Shown here in pieces: positions 53,256 through 62,760 of a stretch of 64,000 nt of DNA. The notes under the pieces were generated by a model. It did no database searches. It saw only the letters and a program-made list of their open reading frames with translations, and had not been told where the DNA came from. Where the stretch lies: assembly GCA_965247385.1 (NCBI GenBank), contig CBDFHG010000002.1, forward strand, positions 1,178,001 to 1,242,000, written 5' to 3'. Origin of the DNA: Thermohalobaculum sp965247385 (GTDB lineage: Bacteria > Pseudomonadota > Alphaproteobacteria > Rhodobacterales > Rhodobacteraceae). Position numbers and translations under genes: made by a program. Numbering within the stretch: position 1 is the stretch's first letter; each line of letters opens with the position of its first letter.

Positions 53256-53734
53256 GCGCCTTGGGCATATCCCTTCCCGGATCGGTGCTGTTCTGCTGCG
53301 ATCACAACGCCGTTCGCTCGCCGGTGGCCGAAGGGCTGATGAAGAAGCTCCACGGCGACCGGATCTTCGTGCAATCGGCCGGGGTGCACCACGATCTCGA
53401 CGTCGATCCCTTCATGGTGGTCGTGTCTGGGGAACTGGACGTGGACATCTCGCGCCACCGCTGCAAGAGCTTCGACGAGATGGAGGAGTGGGGCGACGAC
53501 ATGGCGTCCTACGACATGATCGTGGCGCTGTCGCCCGCCTCGCAGCGCCGGGCGCTCGAGTATACCAGGCATCTGTCGATCGAGGTGGTCTATTGGCCAA
53601 CCCTGGACCCGACTGGCATCGGCGACCGGCGCGAGCAGAAGTTGGACGCCTATCGCCAAACCCGCGACCAAATCCTGAGATCGATCGTTGCGACCTTCGG
53701 TCCGGGCACCGAAGACGACAGTCTTGGCGCTTGA
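53252..53734 (+). CDS. Low-molecular-weight protein-tyrosine-phosphatase family
   Basis: A 160-residue protein with the phosphatase P-loop C-D-H-N-A-V-R-S (CX5RS) near its start and the general acid region WPTLDPTG. It may dephosphorylate a protein or be an arsenate reductase-like relative. A TTG at 53252 overlapping the previous stop is the chosen start. It sits in the conserved hisD-UPF0262-phosphatase-infA-maf order. Confidence 0.82.
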   Translation: MSALGISLPGSVLFCCDHNAVRSPVAEGLMKKLHGDRIFVQSAGVHHDLDVDPFMVVVSGELDVDISRHRCKSFDEMEEWGDDMASYDMIVALSPASQRRALEYTRHLSIEVVYWPTLDPTGIGDRREQKLDAYRQTRDQILRSIVATFGPGTEDDSLGA

Positions 53735-53821
53735 AATCGTTTGCTTTCCGGTTCATGTTCCGCCGCAGACTGCCGCCCGCCAAGACTCACGGGCAGGTAG
53801 CGAACAAAAAACGGAGACGGC

Positions 53822-54040
53822 ATGGCCAAGGAAGAGATGCTTGAATTCCCCGGAGTCGTGACCGAGCTGCTGCCCAACGCGACTTTCCGGGTCAAGCTCG
53901 AGAACGGCCATGAGATCATCGCCCATACCGCCGGCAAGATGCGCAAGAACCGCATCCGGGTGTTGGCGGGGGACCAGGTGCAGGTCGAGATGACCCCCTA
54001 TGACCTGACCAAGGGGCGCATCACCTATCGTTTCAAGTAG
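53822..54040 (+). CDS. infA: Translation initiation factor IF-1
   Basis: A 72-residue S1/OB-fold protein: MAKEEMLEFPGVVTELLPNA, then FRVKLENGHEIIAHTAGKMRKNRIR and YDLTKGRITYRFK. It occupies the ribosomal A site in initiation. Length and sequence are standard. GGAGACGGC precedes the ATG. The maf gene begins on the base after its stop. Confidence 0.97.
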   Translation: MAKEEMLEFPGVVTELLPNATFRVKLENGHEIIAHTAGKMRKNRIRVLAGDQVQVEMTPYDLTKGRITYRFK

Positions 54041-54670
54041 GTGCGGCTGATCCTCGGGAGCGCCAGCCCACGCCGGCGCGATCTGTTGGCGCAGATCGGC
54101 GTGGTGCCGGACGAAGTGCGTGCAGCCGAGATTGACGAGACGCCGCTGAAGGGCGAGTTGCCGCACGCCTATGTGGACCGCATGGCGCGGGAGAAGGCGG
54201 AAGCGCTCGCTTCTCTCTCCTCCCGCGGCGGCGAGGGTCGGGGAGGCGGGTCGTCCGCCACCGAGCCCACGCTGATCCTGACCGCCGACACCGACGTTTC
54301 GGTCGGGCGGCGAATCCTCGGCAAACCGTTGGACGAAGCGCAAGCGGTGCAATTCCTGCTGCTGTTGTCGGGACGGCGTCACCGGGTGACGACGGCGGTG
54401 TATCTAAAGCTGGGCGAGCGAATATGGCAGCGCCGGGTCGAAACCCGGGTCAAGTTCAAGCGCCTGTCCGATGCCGAGATCTCGGCCTATATCCGCTCCG
54501 GCGCGTGGCGCGACAAAGCTGGAGGCTATGACATCCGGGGGTTGGCGGCGGCGTTCATCCCGGAGATCATTGGCAGTTACACCAACGTGGTTGGGCTGCC
54601 GCTGTGCGAGGCCGCTGCGCTGTTGCAGGGGGCGGGGTATCCTGTGACGTTCGAGGGGGTGGCGGGGTGA
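54041..54670 (+). CDS. maf: Maf-family nucleotide pyrophosphatase with an internal insertion
   Basis: A 209-residue nucleoside triphosphate pyrophosphatase that clears non-canonical or excess pyrimidine nucleotides. Motifs: LILGSASPRRRDLLAQIGV, EKAEALA, TADTDVSVGRRILGKPLDEA and GGYDIRGLAAAFI. The start is GTG 54041. Between REKAEALA and LILTADT an extra about 16 residues (SLSSRGGEGRGGGSSA) are encoded by GC-rich repeat-like DNA (54211-54252), and the usual catalytic ADTVV is ADTDV. Confidence 0.88.
   Translation: MRLILGSASPRRRDLLAQIGVVPDEVRAAEIDETPLKGELPHAYVDRMAREKAEALASLSSRGGEGRGGGSSATEPTLILTADTDVSVGRRILGKPLDEAQAVQFLLLLSGRRHRVTTAVYLKLGERIWQRRVETRVKFKRLSDAEISAYIRSGAWRDKAGGYDIRGLAAAFIPEIIGSYTNVVGLPLCEAAALLQGAGYPVTFEGVAG
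54211..54252 (+). repeat. GC-rich repeat-like segment inserted in frame in maf
   Basis: A short segment (CTCTCCTCCCGCGGCGGCGA then GGGTCGGGGAGG) resembles the dispersed GC-rich intergenic palindromes of proteobacteria. It lengthens maf by about 16 codons without breaking the frame. Other copies in this window were not found. Confidence 0.5.
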
Positions 54671-55836
54671 AGGGCCGGGTGATCCTGATCGACACGCCCA
54701 AAGACCGGGCGAGCCAGGCCGCGCTTCTGGTCGATGGCAGGCTGGAAGACCTGCTGCTCGGTCCATTGAAAGGCGACACCACCCCTGCCCCCGGCGAAAT
54801 CTACTGGGCCAAGGTTGACCGGTTGATCCCCAATACGGGCGGTGCCTTCGTCAAGTTGACCCTGGATCAGGGCGGATTTCTTCGGGAAGCCAAGGGACTT
54901 AAAGAGGGCCAAGGCATAATCGTGCAGGTGAGTTCCCATGCCGAACCCGGCAAGGCCACCCCAGTCACGTCCCGCGTCCTCTACAAAGGACGGAGGATTA
55001 TTCATACACCTAGCGCGCCGGGTGTGAACGTTTCACGCCAGATCACGTCGCCGGAGGAGCGTGCGCGATTGACCTCTGTGGTCGAGGAAACGCTCTCCCA
55101 ATACGACAGCGATCCCGCCTTCAACGAGATTGTGAAAGGTATCATCATTCGGACGGCCGCCGAGGGTGCATCTGAGGCTGAAATAGCAAACGAAGTTGGC
55201 GCGATGCTGAGGTCAAACGAGCGCCTTCGCGACGTTACCAATCGCTACTCTCCGCCGCAGGAACTTTACGCGCCACGGCACTCCTATTTCTTGGCTCTAG
55301 CGGAATGGACCACTCCAGCCCCGAATTCGATTTTTGTTCCTCCACGAGTAAGATACTTCGACGACACTATACCTTACGCCATGCACTACACATGCGAGGA
55401 GGTCACTCGCCGGGTCCAGAATTACGGCACAGATTCTCTCTTCGACCACTTCGGCGTCTGGGACGAGATCGAGCGCCTGAAATCCCCCCGCGCCGACCTG
55501 CCTTCCGGGGCCTGGATGGCCATCGAGGCGACCCGCGCCATGGTCACCGTCGATGTGAACACCGCGGGCGAGTTCGGCGGCGGCGCATCGCTGACCGCCA
55601 ACCTTGAGGCTGCAAAGGAAGTGCCCCGGCAGCTTCGCCTGCGCGGGCTTGGCGGCCAGATCATCTTCGACTTCGCGCCCCTGAAGAAGACCGACCGCAA
55701 GCGGGTGGAGGAGACATTGAGGGCCGCGTTCCGCAAAGACCCCATCGAAACCACGCTGGCCGGATGGACGCCTCTGGGGAATTTCGAGCTCCAGAGAAAA
55801 CGCGAGAGACGCCCGCTAACCGAGCTTCTTGACTAA
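54667..55836 (+). CDS. Ribonuclease E/G family protein
   Basis: A 389-residue protein starting GTG 54667, overlapping the maf stop. It has an S1-like RNA-binding part (GEIYWAKVDRLIPNTGGAFV) and the catalytic region with the two Asp-containing strands (AMVTVDVNTAGEFGGGASLT; RLRGLGGQIIFDFAPLKKTD). It lacks the long C-terminal scaffold of RNase E. The middle (about 55,020-55,440) is visibly more AT-rich than both ends. It would process rRNA or mRNA. Confidence 0.82.
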   Translation: MKGRVILIDTPKDRASQAALLVDGRLEDLLLGPLKGDTTPAPGEIYWAKVDRLIPNTGGAFVKLTLDQGGFLREAKGLKEGQGIIVQVSSHAEPGKATPVTSRVLYKGRRIIHTPSAPGVNVSRQITSPEERARLTSVVEETLSQYDSDPAFNEIVKGIIIRTAAEGASEAEIANEVGAMLRSNERLRDVTNRYSPPQELYAPRHSYFLALAEWTTPAPNSIFVPPRVRYFDDTIPYAMHYTCEEVTRRVQNYGTDSLFDHFGVWDEIERLKSPRADLPSGAWMAIEATRAMVTVDVNTAGEFGGGASLTANLEAAKEVPRQLRLRGLGGQIIFDFAPLKKTDRKRVEETLRAAFRKDPIETTLAGWTPLGNFELQRKRERRPLTELLD

Positions 55837-56046
55837 AGCGTATCGCCGTCGATCAGATTCACTTTTCGGAAACCATGAATCACCTTTGAACAAGTTTCTG
55901 TTATATTTCAGTAAGTTAGGTATGTACGCAACCTTGCCCACCCATCGCATACCCTGCCGAATCCAGTAAATTGAATCGCCCTTCCCCGGCACTGCCAGGA
56001 CAGAGCGCGGCGCCGGCGGAAAGGTTGCGATCGATGAAAGTCAGTA

Positions 56047-59000
56047 CTACTCCGCTGCGACCGGTTGCCTGGCGGGCAGCAACGGGGCGGGTTGATCCGG
56101 ATCGGGCTCCGGCGGGTTGGCCAGGTTGCGCAAATCCTCCAGGATCATGTAGAGACACGGGATCAGAAGCAGCACCACGAAGGTTGCGAAGACAATTCCA
56201 TAACCAAGTGAAACCGCCATCGGGATCAGGAACTTGGCCTGGCGCGAGGTCTCGAAGATCATTGGTGCCAACCCGCCGAAAGTGGTCATCGTCGTCAGCA
56301 GGATCGGCCGGAACCGGCGCTGCCCGGCACGCCAGATCGCCTCAAACGGCGATGCTCCCGCAGCCCGCGCCTTGTTGGCATAATCGATCATCACCAGAGC
56401 GGCATTGATGACCACGCCACTGAGCGCGATGATACCGAAAACCGAGATGATCGACAGCGACATGCCCATGATCAGGTGGCCGATGACCGCTCCGGCAAAC
56501 CCGAAAGGAATTGCCGTCATCACGATCGCGGGCTGCACATACGAGCGGAAGGGAATCGCCAGAAGCCCGTAGATAATGATCAGCGCCAGCGGGATCGAGA
56601 AGGTCATGAAGCTGTTCATGGTGTCACGCTGGGTCGCCTGGCGGCCCTCCAGCGAATAGCCCAGGCCCGGATAGTCTTCCGCCAGTCGTGGCAGGATATC
56701 GGCGGTCACCGCCGCCAGTACCTGGCTGGTCTGGTCCTTCGGCTCGACATTGGCCGAGACGGTGACGATGCGCATGCCGTCCTCGCGGGTGATCACCGCG
56801 TCGGCCCGGCCGCGCTCGACCTCGGCAACCTCGTAGAGCGGCACCTCGCCACCGTCGGGGGTGCGGATCAGCAGGGTCTCGATATCCGCCTCGGACCGGC
56901 GCTCCGACTCCGGCAGGCGGACCCGCACGGTGACCTCGTTGCGGCCGTCCTGCTGGGCCAGGGCCTCGATCCCGAAGAAGGCGGCGCGAACTTGGCGGGC
57001 AACCTCGTCGGACGTCAGGCCAAGGCTCCGGCCAGCCTCGTTGAGGCGGAACTCGAGCAGTGCCTTGCCGGGGGTGAATCCGTCGTCCGGATCGCGGACC
57101 GACCCGAACTCTCCCAACCGTCCGGCCAGGATACTTGCAGCGCGCGAAAGCACCGCGACAGCCGGATGCGACAGCCGGATCGCGATATCGGTGTCGCCGC
57201 CGTGGCCACCGAAGGCCGATTCGTAGCGCACCGAGCGCGCTGCTGACAGCCTGCCCGCCGCATGGCGCCACTTCTTGGTAAACTCCTCGGTTGGCAGCGT
57301 CCGGATCTCGGGCGGTTGCAGGAACGCTTTGACATTGATTCTGGTTCCGTTGACGAAAGCGTAGATACCCTGCCCCAACTGCTCGCCGCCGTTCTCGGCG
57401 GTGACCTGCTTCGCCGCCGCGATCATCCGGTCACGCACCGCCAGGGTGGTCTCGAGCGGCGTGCCAATAGGCAAGGTCACGATGGCACGCGAATAGTCGC
57501 GCGGGATGGCCGGGAACAGGCTCCATCCCATGCGCCCAGTCAGCGGCCAGGCGAGCGCAAGCGCAAGCGCCGCAGCCAACACTGCGGTTGTCGCATAGCG
57601 CCAGTTCATAGCAAAGCGCAGGAGCGGGCCATAAACCCTGCGAACAAACCAAGCCAGACCCCGGCTGAAACGCTGCTGGATCCGGATCGGCAGGCTGGCG
57701 CGCTTGTTCGGGTCGCGACGGCTGACATTGGCCAGATGCGCCGGCAGCACGAACAGCGCCTCGATCCAGCTCAACAGGAACGCGATCGAGACCACCATCG
57801 GGATCACCACCCAGAACTTGCCGAACGTGCCCGGCACCAGCGCCAGCGGAATGAAGGCGACGATATTGGTGAGAATCGAGAAGCTGAGCGGCACCGCGAT
57901 GTCGCGCGCGCCCTGGATAGCAGCGTCGATCCGGCTCATGCCGCGTTCGAGATATTCATAGATGTTCTCGCCCGCAACGATGGCATCATCGACAACAATC
58001 CCCAACGCCAGGATGAAGGCGAACATCGACACCAGGTTGATCGATGCGCCCAAACCGGGCAGGAACAGCAACGTGCCGAGAAAGGCCGTGGGGATACCAA
58101 CCGCGACCCAGAAGGCGAGCTTGTATTCCAGGAACAGGCTCAGCACGGACAGCACCAGAATCAAGCCGATGAACCCGTTCTTCATCAGCAGGTTCATGCG
58201 CTCGCGGAAGTAGGTCGACCGGTCGTTCAGGGTCACCACCTGGATCGCCTCGGGCAAGGTTGCCATGGCGCCGGGCAACACGCGCTTGACCGCGTCCGAG
58301 ACTGTGATCGGGGTCTCGTCGCCAACCCGGAAGACATTCAACCGGATCGAGGGTTTCTCGTCGAAGGTCGAGACGACATTGCTGTCCTCGAAACCAGGGC
58401 GCACCTCGGCCACGTCGCCGATCCGGAGAACAGTGCCGCGGCGGTCTGCGATCAGCGGGATCAGCGCGAATTCACGCGCCGCATCGCGCCGGTCGGCCAG
58501 CCGGAGGAGGACGTCGCCACTGCTGGTCTCCAACGTGCCGCCGGAGCGGTCGAGTGCTGCTTCGCGGATGGTGGCGGCGACGCCCGAAAGGGTCAGCTTG
58601 TAGGCGCGCAACTCGGCGCGGGAAATTTCGACATCGATTTCCAGGTCGCGGCTGCCCTCGAGATCAACCTGGCTGATCTCGGGCTGCTGCAACAGGGTAT
58701 TGCGCAGGTGCTCGGCAGCCATGCGCAGCGATCGCTCATCGACCTCGCCGTAGAGATGAAGCTCCACAACTTCGCGTCGCCGGGCGTCGAGGGACACTCG
58801 AGGCTCCTCGGCATCATCCGGGAAGGTCGTCACCCGGTCCACCGCCTGCTGGATGTCGTTGTAGACCAGACGCCGGTCACGCCCGGTCGACAACTCGGCA
58901 ACGACGCTGGCCGAACCCTCGTTCGCCGTGGCGACCAGCTTGTCGATGCCCTGGATCGACCGCAACTCCTCCTCGACGGCCAGGATGATCGACTGTTCGA

Positions 59001-59196
59001 CCTCCTCGGGTGTCGCGCCGGGCAGCGTAATCGAGACGGTTACCGTGTCCTGTGTCGTCGCCGGCAGGAATTCCTGCTTGATCTTGGTGGACATGAAGAT
59101 GCCGCCCAGGACCAGCACCAGCATCAGCAGGTTGGGCGCCACCGAATGGCGCGCCATCCAGGCGATCGGCCCGGCCGAACGCAGGCTCGGACTCAT
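56047..59196 (-). CDS. RND-family efflux permease
   Basis: A 1049-residue AcrB-type proton/drug antiporter. It has N-terminal helix MARHSVAPNLLMLVLVLGGI, large periplasmic loops, proton-relay Asp pair in LGIVVDDAIVAGENIYEYLE, and a second repeat with IALSGVVINAALVMIDYANK. It exports toxic or lipid substrates with the adaptor encoded upstream (4-base overlap). No outer-membrane channel gene is next to it. The last residues are acidic and Pro-rich. Confidence 0.92.
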   Translation of the reverse strand: MSPSLRSAGPIAWMARHSVAPNLLMLVLVLGGIFMSTKIKQEFLPATTQDTVTVSITLPGATPEEVEQSIILAVEEELRSIQGIDKLVATANEGSASVVAELSTGRDRRLVYNDIQQAVDRVTTFPDDAEEPRVSLDARRREVVELHLYGEVDERSLRMAAEHLRNTLLQQPEISQVDLEGSRDLEIDVEISRAELRAYKLTLSGVAATIREAALDRSGGTLETSSGDVLLRLADRRDAAREFALIPLIADRRGTVLRIGDVAEVRPGFEDSNVVSTFDEKPSIRLNVFRVGDETPITVSDAVKRVLPGAMATLPEAIQVVTLNDRSTYFRERMNLLMKNGFIGLILVLSVLSLFLEYKLAFWVAVGIPTAFLGTLLFLPGLGASINLVSMFAFILALGIVVDDAIVAGENIYEYLERGMSRIDAAIQGARDIAVPLSFSILTNIVAFIPLALVPGTFGKFWVVIPMVVSIAFLLSWIEALFVLPAHLANVSRRDPNKRASLPIRIQQRFSRGLAWFVRRVYGPLLRFAMNWRYATTAVLAAALALALAWPLTGRMGWSLFPAIPRDYSRAIVTLPIGTPLETTLAVRDRMIAAAKQVTAENGGEQLGQGIYAFVNGTRINVKAFLQPPEIRTLPTEEFTKKWRHAAGRLSAARSVRYESAFGGHGGDTDIAIRLSHPAVAVLSRAASILAGRLGEFGSVRDPDDGFTPGKALLEFRLNEAGRSLGLTSDEVARQVRAAFFGIEALAQQDGRNEVTVRVRLPESERRSEADIETLLIRTPDGGEVPLYEVAEVERGRADAVITREDGMRIVTVSANVEPKDQTSQVLAAVTADILPRLAEDYPGLGYSLEGRQATQRDTMNSFMTFSIPLALIIIYGLLAIPFRSYVQPAIVMTAIPFGFAGAVIGHLIMGMSLSIISVFGIIALSGVVINAALVMIDYANKARAAGASPFEAIWRAGQRRFRPILLTTMTTFGGLAPMIFETSRQAKFLIPMAVSLGYGIVFATFVVLLLIPCLYMILEDLRNLANPPEPDPDQPAPLLPARQPVAAE

Positions 59197-60458
59197 CCGC
59201 CGCCGCCTTCCCGGGCCCCTTCCCGGGCCCCGTCGGCAAGACGGACTTCCATTCCTGGCGCCATGACCGCAAGCCGCGTGGTGATGACCCTGTCACCAGC
59301 CACCAACCCATCGCTGATCAGTACCTGATCAGCGCCGCGCCAGGCGATTGTCACCGAGCGTACTTCAAGCCGGTTTTCCCGCGTCATCACCCAGACCGTG
59401 TCATTGTCGTGCAGATAGGCGCGGTCGAGGGCAACCGCCGACTCGACCGCCCTGCCCTCGCCGATGGCACGCAGGAAACTGCCGAGCAGGAGACGCGGCT
59501 TGCCCTGATTCTCCGGCTTGCGGGCCAGCGGATCATCGATCGCAACGATCAACTCGGCCATGCGCCCCGTCTCGCTCAACCCGGCGGTCAGCCGTTTGAC
59601 GGTTCCGTCGCGATAGCTGCCCTCGGGCCAGACCCCGGGCTGAGTGAAGCGCAGGATCTGACCGGATTTCGGGTTGATCCAGTCGAGCGCCGATACCGGC
59701 ACTGCCACCACCACGTGGAACCGGTCGGCGGCGACCAGTGTCGCGGACGCTGAACCGGCGCTAAGCATGGTGCCTTTGGCCACCTCTTCCTCGATCACCA
59801 GGGCGTCGAAGGGAACCCGGATCACCGTGTACGACAGCGCCACCATGGCGCGCTCGCGCATTGCCTCGGCGGCGGCCAACTCGGCCTTGAGCGCCGCCAT
59901 CTGCGGTGCCCGGAGGACCAGTTGCCGCTGGCTTTCGGTCAGCGTGCCTGGCAACCTCAGGAGGTCGCGCTTTGCTCGTTCCTGCTGGCCATCCTCGGTC
60001 GCGATCCGGGCCTCGATCTGGAGGATTTCCGCCTGAGCCTGAGCAACGGTGAGGCGCTGCTCACGGTCGTCGAGGCGGACCAACTCCTCGCCTGCCAGCA
60101 CCAGGCCACCGGGGGTAAGACGGCTGCTGAGCGAAACAATGGTGCCGCCAGCCTCCGGGCGCACCACCAGTGTGCGCGCCGCCACCACCTCGCCCCATGC
60201 CTCGATCATCGGGCCCTGAGTAGCGGGCAGGACCTCGATCACTTCGACCAGACGGGGCACTCGGGGCGGCGCCATTCGATCGGCCACGGGGGACGACAGA
60301 AACAGTGCCCACGAAACCTTTGCGGCGACGGCCAGAACCGTCAACGGGATCAGAATCTTCAGGATCAGCGAGATCGCCCGGCGCCACAATGCCACCGGCC
60401 GCGCGCGATTCGCGGGGCGCAGCTCGAATTCCTCGACTGGTTTCACTTGCGCAGTCAA
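59193..60458 (-). CDS. RND efflux periplasmic adaptor
   Basis: A 421-residue membrane-fusion protein, with one N-terminal membrane anchor (LILKILIPLTVLAVAAKVSW), a lipoyl half (GEVVAARTLVVRPEAGGTIV), a coiled-coil hairpin (AQAEILQIEARIATEDGQQE) and a beta-barrel domain. The start is TTG 60458 with AGGTGG upstream. It connects the RND pump to an outer-membrane channel. The C-terminus is Gly-rich. Confidence 0.88.
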   Translation of the reverse strand: MTAQVKPVEEFELRPANRARPVALWRRAISLILKILIPLTVLAVAAKVSWALFLSSPVADRMAPPRVPRLVEVIEVLPATQGPMIEAWGEVVAARTLVVRPEAGGTIVSLSSRLTPGGLVLAGEELVRLDDREQRLTVAQAQAEILQIEARIATEDGQQERAKRDLLRLPGTLTESQRQLVLRAPQMAALKAELAAAEAMRERAMVALSYTVIRVPFDALVIEEEVAKGTMLSAGSASATLVAADRFHVVVAVPVSALDWINPKSGQILRFTQPGVWPEGSYRDGTVKRLTAGLSETGRMAELIVAIDDPLARKPENQGKPRLLLGSFLRAIGEGRAVESAVALDRAYLHDNDTVWVMTRENRLEVRSVTIAWRGADQVLISDGLVAGDRVITTRLAVMAPGMEVRLADGAREGAREGGGG

Positions 60459-60489
60459 TGCGTTGCCACCTGTTCCGTTTTTTCAAGCA

Positions 60490-60954
60490 TCAAACCGGCT
60501 GCTGGCCGGGCAATCGCCGGGGTTTCGCGCCGATCACACTCCAAGTATAACGCATTAGCGCCAATTTCCCGTTTTCCTCAACAGTGCAACCATAGTTACT
60601 ACAACTACCCACCTTCCTGCTTATTTGGGTAACATCAAGTTTATTTCCTTCGCTGTAGGCACTGTCCAGGAACGCCCACTCTCTAAAATACGCATGCACA
60701 TACAATTGCGTTCCCAAAGAAACATCCTTCTTCTTGAATAACCGCAAAAAATAGCTGTACCTCCGGCCGTCATTGAAGAAACCATCGTCACCATGGTTAT
60801 GGACTAATGGGCCGAGAGTTGTGCTGATTCCGGTGTGCCGGTTGTAGCTGACTGTTACGCCTTCCCTAACCGCAACAGCATCTTCCGGGGTTATAGGTCC
60901 TGCACAAGCACCCGCTGCAACGGCAATGGAAAAAAACAGCATCCTACAAGTCAT
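60490..60954 (-). CDS. Small secreted or lipoprotein-like protein of unknown function
   Basis: A 154-residue protein with a signal-like N-terminus (MTCRMLFFSIAVAAGACAG), possibly a weak lipobox at AGAC. The mature part is polar, with DNA visibly richer in A+T than the neighbours. A good site (AGGGGGA) precedes the ATG. It lies 31 bases upstream of the efflux adaptor on the same strand, so it may be co-transcribed. I do not recognise the family. The base composition suggests transfer. Confidence 0.5.
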   Translation of the reverse strand: MTCRMLFFSIAVAAGACAGPITPEDAVAVREGVTVSYNRHTGISTTLGPLVHNHGDDGFFNDGRRYSYFLRLFKKKDVSLGTQLYVHAYFREWAFLDSAYSEGNKLDVTQISRKVGSCSNYGCTVEENGKLALMRYTWSVIGAKPRRLPGQQPV

Positions 60955-61319
60955 GGTTTGTCCCCCTGGGCTTGCCCCAGCCTAAGCCCACAAACTCACA
61001 AGCCGCAAGCGCCCCCTCCCCTTTGTCATGCCGTCGTGGCGGGGGTAGGGGCCGGGCGGGCCCTGGTGGCGGTCGATGGCCGGCCCTGCAGGTCCGAACT
61101 GGTGCCAGTCGAGGAGCTGGTCGGGGCAGGGCCTGGCATGGGCGCGATTGAGGCGCAGATCGACGGGCCGGGTAGCCCGACTCGAGCAGGTTGACGGCAG
61201 GGGGTGGACAGGGGGGTGGCCGGATCCAGACAGGGCTGTCCCGGCGGTGGGCCAGGGTCAAAAATCGCCCCATTCGCCCGGTAACGGAATTTCCCGGCCA
61301 CGGTCGCTATCGACATGGC
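60955..61319. other. 365-bp region before the IS1182-type element
   Basis: No supported gene. One forward frame (61,021-61,194) reads AVVAGVGAGRALVAVDGRPC and may be the end of a lost gene, but I cannot name it. The rest is GC-rich and without features. Confidence 0.3.
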
Positions 61320-61345
61320 CTAACAGCCCGTTGAAAAAGTCGCCA

Positions 61346-61385
61346 TTTACCGGGTTTCACCCCACTTGACCGGGTTTCACCCCAC
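61346..61385. repeat. Short tandem repeat at the transposase stop
   Basis: A 17-base unit (ACCGGGTTTCACCCCAC) occurs twice with 3 bases between, inside the left end of the IS. The second copy contains the transposase stop codon (complement of TCA at 61377-61379). Confidence 0.6.
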
Positions 61386-62732
61386 GACGAAACATGACGC
61401 GGCGTCGGCGGTTTCGCCATCCTCCGGGACGATGAGGACGATCTGAGCGACCAGAACGGCTCCAGAGGGCGCAACAAGCACGAAAACACCGCCATATCCG
61501 CCCGCCACGGCCTGGCGCGGGGTGCCGGCGCCGATGAGTTGGCGCATCAGCAACGAGAGGTTGTGGCCGGCGACGTGAAGCAGGTATCGCTTGTGCACGT
61601 TCTCGCGCCGGCGCAGCCAGGTCCGGCGCATGCCGCCGCGATCGAGGCTGTGGGCAAAGCAGCGCTCGACGATCTCGGCGCGCCGCTTGAAGGCCTCGCG
61701 GGCGAGCGCGGAGTTGAGCCGCACGCGGTTGTTGGTGACCGCCCGGCGCGCCGCCTGGTCACCGCGCCAGCGCGAAAAGCCCTTCTGCCTGGGCTCGGCG
61801 ATCCGGGTCTTCCAGGGACTGTCGTCCAGGGCCTTCAAGACCGCCCGTGAGTAATAGCCCTTGTCGGTGACGCATTCGGCCGGGCTCTCTGGGGTCGGCG
61901 CCGCAGCCACCGCCTCGAGGTTTGCCTCGGCCGCCGCCAGGGTCCTGGAAAGCGTCGTGGTGTCGCCCTCATCGGCTGGGTGCAACTCGGCCGCCACCAC
62001 CGCGCCGGTGTCCAGATCCACCGCGTGCTCGGGCTTGTAGGCCAGATGGGTCGTGCCGTCCTTCATCCTGGCGACCCTGGCCTCGGGGTCGCTCCTGGAA
62101 ACCCAATCCTGGTTCGAGAGCTTCTTGCCCTTGCGCTTGCGGTCCAGACGCGCCAGGTCCTCGGCCGTGGGCGTCTCGATGCCGCTCTCCCGGGCCAGAT
62201 GCTCCAGCATCTCCCGGTAGCCCTCACCCGTGTCGCGCCGCACGATGTTACGCAGCGCCGCGTTGGCCTCCATGGTCGAGGCATCCACCCCGATGCGGTC
62301 GCCCTTCACCAGACCCGCCTCGGCGATCAGCGCCAGAACCCGGTCGAAGACCATCGCGTGCACCTCGTGGGGCAGGCGCGTGCGGGTCTTCGACAGCCAG
62401 GAATGGTCCGGCACACGATCCCGGCTCTCCAGCCGCAGAAACTCCCGCAGCGACAGCGAATCCGAGCCGCGCCATTCCAGCCCGCGCTCAGAGTCGATGC
62501 CCTCGAAACAGCCCACCAGATGCCTGCGCAAACAGCGCCCCGGCGGCACCGAAGGCGCTCCCGTCCTGACCGCGTAACAGCACCGGCAGGTCGCCTCGAC
62601 GAAGTCGTCGAAGCCGCCCTCGATCAGGACCGACTGAAGACGGTCGTAAAACACATGACCCGGCGAGCGCGGCATCTCCGCCCAGCCCACCATCAAGTCA
62701 CCCTGACGATCCTTCCGCAGTCCCATCGACAT
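61377..62732 (-). CDS. IS1182-family transposase
   Basis: A 451-residue DDE transposase. It opens with MSMGLRKDRQGDLMVGWAEM, carries the first-Asp region (GDRIGVDASTMEANAALRNI), the second (DLDTGAVVAAELHPADEGDT) and a Glu region (RRAEIVERCFAHSLDRGGMR), and looks full length. It cuts and joins the ends of its own element. The frame seems intact, so the element may still be active. Confidence 0.88.
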   Translation of the reverse strand: MSMGLRKDRQGDLMVGWAEMPRSPGHVFYDRLQSVLIEGGFDDFVEATCRCCYAVRTGAPSVPPGRCLRRHLVGCFEGIDSERGLEWRGSDSLSLREFLRLESRDRVPDHSWLSKTRTRLPHEVHAMVFDRVLALIAEAGLVKGDRIGVDASTMEANAALRNIVRRDTGEGYREMLEHLARESGIETPTAEDLARLDRKRKGKKLSNQDWVSRSDPEARVARMKDGTTHLAYKPEHAVDLDTGAVVAAELHPADEGDTTTLSRTLAAAEANLEAVAAAPTPESPAECVTDKGYYSRAVLKALDDSPWKTRIAEPRQKGFSRWRGDQAARRAVTNNRVRLNSALAREAFKRRAEIVERCFAHSLDRGGMRRTWLRRRENVHKRYLLHVAGHNLSLLMRQLIGAGTPRQAVAGGYGGVFVLVAPSGAVLVAQIVLIVPEDGETADAASCFVVG

Positions 62733-62760
62733 CGGCGAACCCCCCGGTCAAATCAGAACA

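Noticed and set aside
55837..56046. Possible terminator or RNA gene after the RNase E/G gene
   Set aside because: No stable stem with a T-run and no tRNA-like cloverleaf could be found by eye.
57262..59328. A 688-codon plus-strand frame
   Set aside because: It is antisense to the RND permease and is rich in Arg/Gln/His, typical of a shadow frame.
61021..61194. A gene encoding AVVAGVGAGRALVAVDG
   Set aside because: Too short, no start with ribosome site and no family recognised; noted only as a possible remnant.
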